From Aestuariivirga sp. (GTDB lineage: Bacteria > Pseudomonadota > Alphaproteobacteria > Rhizobiales > Aestuariivirgaceae): a stretch of 50,920 nucleotides of DNA. This document shows, piece by piece, positions 17,749 through 24,573 of this stretch. Numbering within the stretch: position 1 is the first letter of the stretch; each line of letters begins with the position of its first letter. The position numbers were made by a program, and so were the translations under genes. The stretch is taken from assembly GCA_030680855.1 (NCBI GenBank), contig JAUXUN010000010.1, positions 1 to 50,920 of the forward strand, written 5' to 3'. The notes under the pieces are model-generated. The model saw only the letters and a list, made by a program, of their open reading frames with translations, did no database searches and had not been told where the DNA came from.

Positions 17749-18663
17749 ATGCCTGCCTCCCCTACCGCCCACCCCAATACGCTGTTCGGCATTGCCCTGA
17801 TGATCGCAGCAATGATTGTGCTGCCATTTCTTGATGTTGTGGCCAAATTCCTGGGCCAGCAGAATGTGCCCATCAATGAAATCGTCTGGGCCAGGCTTTT
17901 CTTCGGCATGGTGATGACGGCGCCGCTGGTGTGGAAAATGGACGGGGCGCGCAACCTTATCCCGCAGCGCCCGGTCGTTCACACAATCCGCGCCATATTC
18001 CTCGTTGCGGCAACGGGGCTATTCTTCTGGGCCCTGAAATTCCAGGGGATCGCCGAAACGCTGGCGATATTCTTTGTCCAGCCGCTGGTCATCACGATGC
18101 TGTCGCCACTGGTGCTCGGCGAGAAGGTTGGGGTGCGCCGCTGGTTGGCGGTTGCAGTCGGGTTCATGGGCACACTGATCATCATTCGCCCCGGCTTTCA
18201 GAGTTTGAATCCCGGAGCTTTCATGGCGCTGGGAGCCGGCACCTCACTTGCCCTTTACATGCTGCTCACCCGGCGCATTGCGGGAAGTGCCAGCGCCATG
18301 ACCACGACATTTCTCACCAGCCTTGCAGGTGCGGTGCTCACTTCGATAGCCGTGGTCTTTGTGTGGCAGGTGCCGACGCCGCAACAGTGGGGGCTGTTCA
18401 TTCTGCTCGCCTTCATCGCCACGGCGGGGCACTACCTGATTGTCCGGGCCTATGATTATGCGGAAGCCTCGCTTCTGGCGCCCCTTGGCTACACGGAAAT
18501 GATCATGGCGGTGATTGTGGGCTGGTATTTCTTTGGCGACTTTCCCGACACCTGGACCTTTGTGGGCGTCGGCATCCTTATCGCCTGCGCAATCTATATT
18601 TCCTACCGCGAAAGGAAGCTCAATGTCGCACCGCTGGAAACGCCGCCCACAATGATAAGCTAG
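17749..18663 (+). CDS. DMT/EamA-family transporter
   Basis: Inner-membrane carrier of the drug/metabolite superfamily, 304 residues, with two EamA repeats of about five membrane segments each. The first is about 12-145, with WARLFFGMVMTAPLV and the ETLAIFFVQPLVITMLSPLVLGE segment typical of the family. The second is about 160-290, ending with MAVIVGWYFFGDFPDTWTF. Direction and substrate cannot be inferred. It has its own upstream gap of 186 nt; nothing recognisable was found there. It is convergent with the VUT-family gene 18 nt away. Confidence 0.88.
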   Translation: MPASPTAHPNTLFGIALMIAAMIVLPFLDVVAKFLGQQNVPINEIVWARLFFGMVMTAPLVWKMDGARNLIPQRPVVHTIRAIFLVAATGLFFWALKFQGIAETLAIFFVQPLVITMLSPLVLGEKVGVRRWLAVAVGFMGTLIIIRPGFQSLNPGAFMALGAGTSLALYMLLTRRIAGSASAMTTTFLTSLAGAVLTSIAVVFVWQVPTPQQWGLFILLAFIATAGHYLIVRAYDYAEASLLAPLGYTEMIMAVIVGWYFFGDFPDTWTFVGVGILIACAIYISYRERKLNVAPLETPPTMIS

Positions 18664-18681
18664 GGCTCCTGCTTCCGCAAA

Positions 18682-19167
18682 TCAGTGCACCGCCGCTGGT
18701 GTCCTGTCCATCCGGAGCTTCAGGAGATACCAGACGATGGCCACGCCGAGTGCCTTGCTCAACACTTCAGTCGTAAAGGCCGCCGGGGTCAAGTAGCCCG
18801 CAAGGTATTGGAATGCCAGCGTATCCAGCGGCACAGCCACAAGACTGGAAATCAGGATGCGCGATTGCAGGGGCCGCCTGGTGAAAGAAAAGATTGCCCA
18901 GTCTGCCATTTCAGACAACACGAAGGCCGTTACGCTGGCGATCGCAATGGCGGGGTTCACCATGAAATAGGTGACGATGCCTGCAAACAATGTTGCCAAT
19001 AGAACCTTGTGACCGATTTCGCGCTGGGCGTAGTCGCGCAGGACAAATACGAAGCCTACGACGACATTTGCAAAGTATAGATCGCCGAATACCGTGTTCC
19101 AAGGCGCCACGGCGGTGAACAGCCAGTTCACCAGAACAATTGCAACGACGTAGAGTGCGACCCACAT
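18682..19167 (-). CDS. VUT-family (Vut_1/YhhQ-like) membrane protein
   Basis: 161 residues with five or six membrane segments. Features in common with the Vut_1/YhhQ family, some members of which take up queuosine precursors, are VVGFVFVLRDYAQREIGHKV, VTAFVLSEMADWAIFSF and the QSRILISSLVAVPLDTLAFQ segment. It is shorter than E. coli YhhQ (about 220 residues) but complete in its core. It begins 4 nt after the ndk stop and is probably co-transcribed. The transported compound is unproven. Confidence 0.8.
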   Translation of the reverse strand: MWVALYVVAIVLVNWLFTAVAPWNTVFGDLYFANVVVGFVFVLRDYAQREIGHKVLLATLFAGIVTYFMVNPAIAIASVTAFVLSEMADWAIFSFTRRPLQSRILISSLVAVPLDTLAFQYLAGYLTPAAFTTEVLSKALGVAIVWYLLKLRMDRTPAAVH

Positions 19168-19171
19168 GGTT

Positions 19172-19594
19172 TTAGCCTACGATTTCAGCGGCTTTGAAGC
19201 AAAGCTTGATTTCCTTCTTGGCGTTTTCGGCGCTGTCGGAGCCATGCACTGAATTGGCTTCAATGGATTCGGCGAAATCCTTGCGGATGGTGCCCGCATC
19301 GGCGTTGGCGGGGTTGGTGGCGCCCATGATTTCGCGATACTTGGCAATCGCATTGTTGCCTTCCAGCACCTGCATGACAATGGGGCCCGAGGTCATGAAC
19401 TTCACCAGGTCCTTGTAGAACGGGCGCTTGGCATGAACAGCGTAGAATTTCCTGGCATCGGCCTGCTTCCACTTGGTGCGGCGCTGGGCAATGATGCGGA
19501 GCCCCGCCGCCTCGATCTTGGCGTTGATGGCGCCGGTCAGATTGCGCCGTGTCGCGTCGGGCTTGATGATCGAGAAGGTACGTTCAATGGCCAT
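19172..19594 (-). CDS. ndk: Nucleoside diphosphate kinase
   Basis: Equilibrates nucleoside triphosphates by way of a phosphohistidine. 140 residues, standard length. [14 protein letters not shown] gives the N-terminal strand with Lys11; the active-site His is His117 in NSVHGSDS. An in-frame upstream extension exists, but the ATG at 19594 has an AGGGAAA element at the right distance and matches the family N-terminus exactly. A 10-bp hairpin lies between it and the upstream OmpA-family gene. Confidence 0.97.
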   Translation of the reverse strand: MAIERTFSIIKPDATRRNLTGAINAKIEAAGLRIIAQRRTKWKQADARKFYAVHAKRPFYKDLVKFMTSGPIVMQVLEGNNAIAKYREIMGATNPANADAGTIRKDFAESIEANSVHGSDSAENAKKEIKLCFKAAEIVG

Positions 19595-19619
19595 AATTTT
19601 CCCTGGGTTTTGAAGTGAA

Positions 19620-19646
19620 TTGGGCCGCCTTTTAAGGGCGGCCCAA
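19620..19646. terminator. Strong hairpin between the OmpA-family gene and ndk
   Basis: TTGGGCCGCC pairs perfectly with GGCGGCCCAA around a 7-nt loop. It lies 21 nt past the OmpA-family stop on the minus strand. There is no U-run after the stem, so it may be a partial terminator or an mRNA 3'-end stabiliser rather than a standard intrinsic terminator. Confidence 0.55.
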
Positions 19647-19667
19647 GTAACTTGCAAGGGAAAGACG

Positions 19668-21542
19668 TTATTCCTCGAGTTCACCAAATACGGAGGTGGC
19701 ACGGCTCACGGAAACCCGGCGATTTTCCTGTTCCGCCTCAGCGGTGGGGATCTTCAGGTAGCGTTCGCCATAGCCCACGGTTTCCAGGTTTTCAGGAGAA
19801 ATGACGTAGTAGGTCGTCAGTGCTTTCTTGATCGCCGCGGCGCGCTGGCGCGACAGGATCAGATTGCTGGCGTCGGAACCCACCGCGTCGGTATGGCCTT
19901 CGATCAGGAACCTCTCGCGCGGATGCTTGCTCAGGACGCGTTCCATGATTTCGCCGATACGGTCAAGGTTGCCCACCTCTTCCGGACGCACGAAGGCCTC
20001 GTTGAAGCCAAAGCGCACGGTGTCGATTTCGATGCGTGGCAGGGCCTCGCGCAGTTCAGGAGAGGCTTCAACTTCCTCTACCGTATAACGGCGGTCGATT
20101 TCCCGGCGTGGTGCTGCGATGAGCACGCCTTCAAGTTCCTCGTCGTCAACTTCAGCGGCATAGACATCGTCACGCTGATCCGGATCATAGCCTACGCCCA
20201 GTTCGATATCATATTGGTCGTCCTCATAGCGGGAGGCAAGTTCGACCTGGCGCTGGCGGCGCTCGCGCAGCAGGCGCTGCTGGAGGAGCGCTTCGTCACG
20301 CTGCCTGATTTCCCGCCAGTAGGCGCGCTGATCCGCGCTGTAACGGTCGTCCCGGTCATATTGACGGTACACTTCCAGACGGCGGCGGAGTTCGTAATCC
20401 TGCAACTCATCCGAAGGCCTGCGGTCATTCAACACAATCTCGAGATTGAAAGTATAGTCCTTCCTGTCGAATTTTGACGGCTTGGGAGCCGGCTGATTTC
20501 CAGCATCCGGCTTGGCTGGCTTCGGCGGCGCGGCCAATGCCACGCGGTTACGCAATACTTCGCGCTCAACCCGCAGCTTCTTGCGCAGCGCCTGTTCAGA
20601 TTTGCGTGACAGCTCATTGCCCGCCATCAGTTCGCGAATGCCATCAAGACGCTTGCGCAAATCCTCATCGGAAAGTTTGTCGGCAGGCGTTGGATCTTCA
20701 AGATAGGCCTTGGCCTTGGCTTCCGCTTCGGGAACCGCGGCATTGCCATCCAACTGCTGGGATTGCTTTGCATCAGCGGGCGCAGCGGCGGCGGGCGGCT
20801 GGGCCTCGGCTATGGGCGGCTGCCCGGCAGCAGGTGGCTGCTCCACGACAGCGGGTGGCTGTTCGGCGGTTTCCGGCGGCACGAGTGGCTCCGGCACCGT
20901 CTGGGCCGCCGACTCACGGGCCATCAATTCCTCGCGGGCCGCTTTGGCGATCCCGGCCAATTGCGCCTTGGTTTCATCTGGCAATTTATTTGCCCTGGAG
21001 AACTGGCGCGCCGTCTTGAAACGGTGGTCAAGTTCCTTGGCGCTGAATTCGCTCAGCGGACGCTGGTCATTCAGAAGCTTGGCCACATCGGGCGGAAGTT
21101 CCATGGCCGCCGGGCCTGCGTCCTCGGCGGGCAGCTCTGCCGGGGCCTCCACTGCGGGTTGCTGGGCAACAGATGGCTGTTCGGCTGCCGGCGCTTCCGG
21201 CTGGGCTGCCGGCGCTTCCGGCTGGGCTGCCTGCTGCTCGCGGGCGGCTATTTCACCACGGGCCGCCTGGGCCATGGCCTGGAGCTGGTCGCGCGTATCG
21301 GCTGGGAGGCCTTTCATTCTCGAAAAATTGCGGGCCTGCTTGGCGCGGGCGCCGAGTTCATCGACTGAAAGCTCGGTGAGAGGCCGACTGTCATTGAGCA
21401 GGATCAGAACTTCTTCCGGAACCTGAGGCGCAGCTTCTTCGACAGCAGGTTGCTCTTGGGCTGGTGCCTCTTCCTGGGCAAACGCCGGGGCCGAAAACAG
21501 GGCCAAAGCCATAAGGCTGGCGGTCAAGGGTAGGAACTTCAT
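19668..21542 (-). CDS. OmpA-family peptidoglycan-binding protein with four internal repeats
   Basis: 624 residues. A signal peptide ([24 protein letters not shown]) is followed by a region with four degenerate repeats of about 58 residues (about 45-102, 153-210, 276-333 and 369-430). The first, second and fourth open with L-N-D-x-R-P; all carry a D/E-x-E-L-type helix start and end in a basic helix. Linkers between them are rich in Ala, Pro, Gln and Glu. The C-terminal OmpA domain (about 500-620) has [15 protein letters not shown] and LSRQRAAAI with the Asp and Arg that bind diaminopimelate. It probably spans periplasm and anchors to peptidoglycan. No beta barrel is evident. ATG at 21542 follows GGAGGCG. 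Confidence 0.88.
   Translation of the reverse strand: MKFLPLTASLMALALFSAPAFAQEEAPAQEQPAVEEAAPQVPEEVLILLNDSRPLTELSVDELGARAKQARNFSRMKGLPADTRDQLQAMAQAARGEIAAREQQAAQPEAPAAQPEAPAAEQPSVAQQPAVEAPAELPAEDAGPAAMELPPDVAKLLNDQRPLSEFSAKELDHRFKTARQFSRANKLPDETKAQLAGIAKAAREELMARESAAQTVPEPLVPPETAEQPPAVVEQPPAAGQPPIAEAQPPAAAAPADAKQSQQLDGNAAVPEAEAKAKAYLEDPTPADKLSDEDLRKRLDGIRELMAGNELSRKSEQALRKKLRVEREVLRNRVALAAPPKPAKPDAGNQPAPKPSKFDRKDYTFNLEIVLNDRRPSDELQDYELRRRLEVYRQYDRDDRYSADQRAYWREIRQRDEALLQQRLLRERRQRQVELASRYEDDQYDIELGVGYDPDQRDDVYAAEVDDEELEGVLIAAPRREIDRRYTVEEVEASPELREALPRIEIDTVRFGFNEAFVRPEEVGNLDRIGEIMERVLSKHPRERFLIEGHTDAVGSDASNLILSRQRAAAIKKALTTYYVISPENLETVGYGERYLKIPTAEAEQENRRVSVSRATSVFGELEE
21183..21231 (-). repeat. 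21-bp tandem repeat inside the OmpA-family gene
   Basis: A 21-bp unit occurs twice in exact tandem, followed by the first 7 bases of a third copy. It encodes repeated QPEAPAA heptads in the linker between protein repeats 1 and 2, so the linker may vary in length between strains. Confidence 0.75.
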
Positions 21543-21641
21543 ATATGTCGCCTCCGAGGATGTGATGTGCGGGATGCACGCCAAACTGTTGATTCCGCCC
21601 CGGATTTAGGGGAGGTATGCGGCAGAACTATGGGATAATTA

Positions 21642-21676
21642 CGCAGTTTTGCCACAAATCTGAACGCCAAACTGCG
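21642..21676. terminator. Imperfect hairpin downstream of the ABC ATPase gene
   Basis: CGCAGTTTTGC and GCCAAACTGCG pair with one mismatch around a 13-nt loop, 26 nt past the ATPase stop on the minus strand. No clear U-run follows. The right arm overlaps one of two copies of the 11-mer ACGCCAAACTG (21578-21588 and 21664-21674), so an operator for the OmpA-family promoter is an alternative. Confidence 0.4.
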
Positions 21677-21701
21677 GTGTTTGTTCCCTGCAAAACCGGA
21701 A

Positions 21702-22445
21702 TTAAAGCCGGCCGGCCTCGATGATGCGCTTCAGAAAGGCCCGGGTGCGCTCCTCCTTGGGGTCGGCAAAAAATGCCTCAGGTGGGCCTTCCTCATGCAC
21801 GACGCCCTCAAAAAGAAAGCACACCTTGGAGGCGACTTCGCGGGCAAAGCCCATTTCATGGGTGGCGAGCAGCATGGTCATGCCCTGGGTGGCGAGATCA
21901 CGCACGATGTTTAATACTTCCGACACCAGCTCGGGATCAAGGGCTGAGGTAATCTCATCCAGCAGCATGAGCTTGGGCTCCATGGCCAGGGCCCTGACAA
22001 TGGCCACGCGCTGTTGCTGGCCGCCGGAGAGGCGATCCGGATATTCATTGGCCTTGGCTTCGAGGCCGATGCGCTTAAGGAGCACCATGGCGCGGTCATC
22101 GGCGGCGGCCTGCTCCATCTTCAAGACTTTGGTAGGCGCGAGCGTCACGTTCTCCAGCACGCTCATGTGCGGAAACAGGTTGAAGCTTTGAAACACAATG
22201 CCAACCTGCTGGCGCAGCTTGTTCACGTCCACGCCCGGACCGGAAACCCGGTCATCCTCGAGCCGTATCTCGCCGCCCTGGATTTTTTCAAGGCCATTGA
22301 TGCAGCGCAGGAGCGTGGACTTTCCGCAGCCCGAGGGGCCGATGAGGCAGACAACCTGATGCTCGTTCACTTCCAGATTGATGCCGCGCAGCACGCGCAC
22401 GGAGCCGAATTCCTTCTCAACGTTTTTCATTTCGAGGAAGGCCAT
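21702..22445 (-). CDS. Polar amino acid ABC transporter ATP-binding protein
   Basis: Drives uptake by the adjacent permease. 247 residues. Walker A GPSGCGKST at 36-44, Q-loop FQSFNLFPHMSV, ABC signature LSGGQQQR, Walker B LMLLDEITSALD and switch His in LATHEMGFARE. The usual DEPTSALD reads DEITSALD, a substitution known in this subfamily. Best resemblance is to GlnQ/AapP-type proteins. ATG at 22445 comes one base after the permease stop (TGACATG). The C-terminal stretch with HEEGPPEAFFADPKEERTRAFL is typical. The order binding protein, permease, ATPase marks one transport operon. Confidence 0.93.
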   Translation of the reverse strand: MAFLEMKNVEKEFGSVRVLRGINLEVNEHQVVCLIGPSGCGKSTLLRCINGLEKIQGGEIRLEDDRVSGPGVDVNKLRQQVGIVFQSFNLFPHMSVLENVTLAPTKVLKMEQAAADDRAMVLLKRIGLEAKANEYPDRLSGGQQQRVAIVRALAMEPKLMLLDEITSALDPELVSEVLNIVRDLATQGMTMLLATHEMGFAREVASKVCFLFEGVVHEEGPPEAFFADPKEERTRAFLKRIIEAGRL

Positions 22446-22446
22446 G

Positions 22447-23604
22447 TCAGCCCCCTGCCCTGGTGCGGGCATTGTCGCGCTCGATGAGCTTGTCGACGAA
22501 GCGGGCCTGCGGAATGGTAATCAGCACGAAGAGGATTGCCACGATGGTAACAGCGGACAGGTTGAAGGCATTGGAAGCAATGATGCGCGACTGGTTGAAG
22601 GCGTCGATGACGCCCACCACCTGCACGAGGGCCGTGTCCTTCTGCAATCCGATGAAGTCATTGAGCAGCGGCGCCATGATGCGGCGCACGGCTTGCGGCA
22701 CGACGACATAGCGCATGGTCTGCATGTAGGAGAGGCCCAGCGAGCGCGCTGCCGAAACCTGGCTCCAGTGAATGCTTTCAATGCCGGCGCGATAGACTTC
22801 GGCCACATAGGCGCCATAGGTCAGCGTGAGCGCCAGGATGCACCACCAGATCACCGGGATGCGGGTCGCGGTTTTGACTTCCATGGGCGTCATTGCCGAG
22901 AGATCAACAAACAGCCCCACGATGCTCGGAACGACGAGTTCGGGAAGGCCCGAAATGGGAATGCCGAAACCAATGAGATACAGGGTAACAACGGCGGGCA
23001 GGCCGCGGAAGACATCGCAATAGATGATGGCCAGGGCCCGAATGGGCTTGCCTGCCGGGCCTGGCAGCATGCGCGCCAGTGCCACCACCAGGCCCCACAC
23101 CAGCACCAGAATTTCGGCAATCACAAAGATGAACAGGTTGTTGAGGAGAAATGACTTGGTCACCAGCCACCACTTCTCGCGCATCAGGGGCAGCAGGAAA
23201 AAGGTTTTCCCCACCGCCGCATCATTGGTGAGAACGAAACAGATGAAGGCGAGCGCCACGAGGCCGAAGCTGCCCCAGCCAAAGGTGAGCCAGGCGGAAT
23301 CACGGGCCTCCGATGTGGCAATGCGCATTTCGGCGAGATCGTTTCTGGATTGGGCAGTGCGGGCCGCGGCTGCCTTCCTAACGGCTCTGAGGGCTGGAAT
23401 GAACGTCAGGCATGACAGCAGCACGACGCTGCCAAATATCAACTCCCAAGCAAGCCCGTAAAAATCGAGCCCGCGCAATGCAATCCGCACGAGGGCGGTG
23501 GCGCCAAAAGTTGCTATCACGCAGAGACCGGCAAACCACACGGCCGTCAGGCTGATCCGTGTCGCATCATTGGGATTTTTTTCGGGCGTTTCCGGTGCGT
23601 TCAA
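22447..23604 (-). CDS. Polar amino acid ABC transporter permease (AapM-like)
   Basis: 385 residues. Two membrane segments (about 20-45 and 50-75) and a polar cytoplasmic stretch precede the core permease domain, an architecture like AapM/BztC rather than short HisM/GlnP permeases. The EAA loop reads EVYRAGIESIHWSQVSAARS followed by GLSYMQTMRYVVVPQAVR, which contacts the ATPase. No second permease (AapQ-like) lies beside it, so it may work as a homodimer or use a distant partner. The start is uncertain: TTG at 23604 is preferred because the alternative TTG at 23622 overlaps the U-tract of the terminator-like hairpin. The binding-protein gene is upstream and the ATPase gene follows at once. Confidence 0.88.
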   Translation of the reverse strand: MNAPETPEKNPNDATRISLTAVWFAGLCVIATFGATALVRIALRGLDFYGLAWELIFGSVVLLSCLTFIPALRAVRKAAAARTAQSRNDLAEMRIATSEARDSAWLTFGWGSFGLVALAFICFVLTNDAAVGKTFFLLPLMREKWWLVTKSFLLNNLFIFVIAEILVLVWGLVVALARMLPGPAGKPIRALAIIYCDVFRGLPAVVTLYLIGFGIPISGLPELVVPSIVGLFVDLSAMTPMEVKTATRIPVIWWCILALTLTYGAYVAEVYRAGIESIHWSQVSAARSLGLSYMQTMRYVVVPQAVRRIMAPLLNDFIGLQKDTALVQVVGVIDAFNQSRIIASNAFNLSAVTIVAILFVLITIPQARFVDKLIERDNARTRAGG

Positions 23605-23620
23605 TGTTTGGCCTGGGTGC

Positions 23621-23650
23621 AAAAAGAAACCCCCGCGCGCAGCGCGGGGG
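23621..23650 (-). terminator. Intrinsic terminator/attenuator between binding-protein and permease genes
   Basis: On the minus strand a perfect 9-bp GC stem (CCCCCGCGC / GCGCGGGGG, 3-nt loop) is followed by TTTCTTTTT. It starts 14 nt after the binding-protein stop and overlaps the possible TTG start of the permease. It probably stops most transcripts so that binding protein is made in excess over the membrane parts. Confidence 0.88.
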
Positions 23651-23664
23651 CTCCAGCTTAAAGG

Positions 23665-24504
23665 TTATTCGAAGTAGGGAATCGTCGCGGGGTCCTTGCC
23701 CCAAGCCGCTGCCAGGTACTTTTCACCAAGCTTCTTCATCGTGCCGTCATCGATCATTGCCTGGATGATCTTGTCGATGGTGGCCCCGTTTGCATAGCCT
23801 TTTTCATAGATCGCGCCGTAGGACTCCCCGGTCTTGTATTGGCCAACCACCACGGATTTTCCTTCCGTGGTCATTTGTTCCACAAGCGCTATTGAAGAGT
23901 CCGTCATGGCCGCGTCAATCTGGCCAGCGCGAAGGGCAGTGAACATGTCGCCCTGGTCAGGATACATCTGCACATTGGTCAGGCCAAGCGTGTCGGTGGC
24001 GAAAGAGGCGCCAGTGGTTGCCTGCTGCAAACCGACCTTCGCGGCCTTGATGCTTGCTGCATCAACCGGTGCATCGGCGCGGGTGAGCACACCTATATCG
24101 GAGCTGAAATAGGGAATTGAGAAATCAACCACTTTCTTGCGGTCATCGGTGATGGAAACCTGCGCCAATGTCAGGTCATAGTCGGAAGTCTGGCCTGCAA
24201 CCAACGGGTCCCAGCCGACATTGACCACTTCCATTTTGTCAAAGCCCGCGCGCCAGGCAATTTCGGCGGCCATGCAGTATTCCATGCCATCCTTGATGGC
24301 TTCCGGTGTATCACCATTCCACCAGATTGGGGATGGCAGGGACGTCTGCACCGTGAACTGGCCCGCCTTGGCAGGGGTAGCAATGGGGATGGAGCCCTTG
24401 GCCCCGGACAATTCGCAATTGCCGATCATGTCCATGGACATGGCCGAGGTTGAGAAGGCCAGCAAAGCGGCAAATGCTAAGAAACTGCGTTTGGTGTGCG
24501 TCAT
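23665..24504 (-). CDS. Amino acid ABC transporter substrate-binding protein (SBP family 3)
   Basis: Periplasmic receptor, 279 residues. A signal peptide (MTHTKRSFLAFAALLAFSTS, cleavage near SAMS) leads into a type-2 periplasmic binding fold: VNVGWDPLVAGQTSDYDLTL, ITDDRKKVVDFSIPYFSSDI and DQGDMFTALRAGQIDAAMTD are the family 3 landmarks. Cys residues (NCELSG, EYCMAAE) may form a disulfide. ATG at 24504 has GGAG 7 nt upstream; an upstream in-frame extension lacks a signal peptide. First gene of the transport operon; ligand not identifiable. Confidence 0.92.
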   Translation of the reverse strand: MTHTKRSFLAFAALLAFSTSAMSMDMIGNCELSGAKGSIPIATPAKAGQFTVQTSLPSPIWWNGDTPEAIKDGMEYCMAAEIAWRAGFDKMEVVNVGWDPLVAGQTSDYDLTLAQVSITDDRKKVVDFSIPYFSSDIGVLTRADAPVDAASIKAAKVGLQQATTGASFATDTLGLTNVQMYPDQGDMFTALRAGQIDAAMTDSSIALVEQMTTEGKSVVVGQYKTGESYGAIYEKGYANGATIDKIIQAMIDDGTMKKLGEKYLAAAWGKDPATIPYFE

Positions 24505-24573
24505 CGTTTTCTCCCGGTTTTTAGTCTTGATACGGAGCATACACCGAAAAGGGGGAGAGGCCACAAGGGGTAA

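Noticed and set aside
21183-21231. CRISPR-like repeat
   Set aside because: It is a short in-frame tandem repeat encoding a protein linker, with no spacers.
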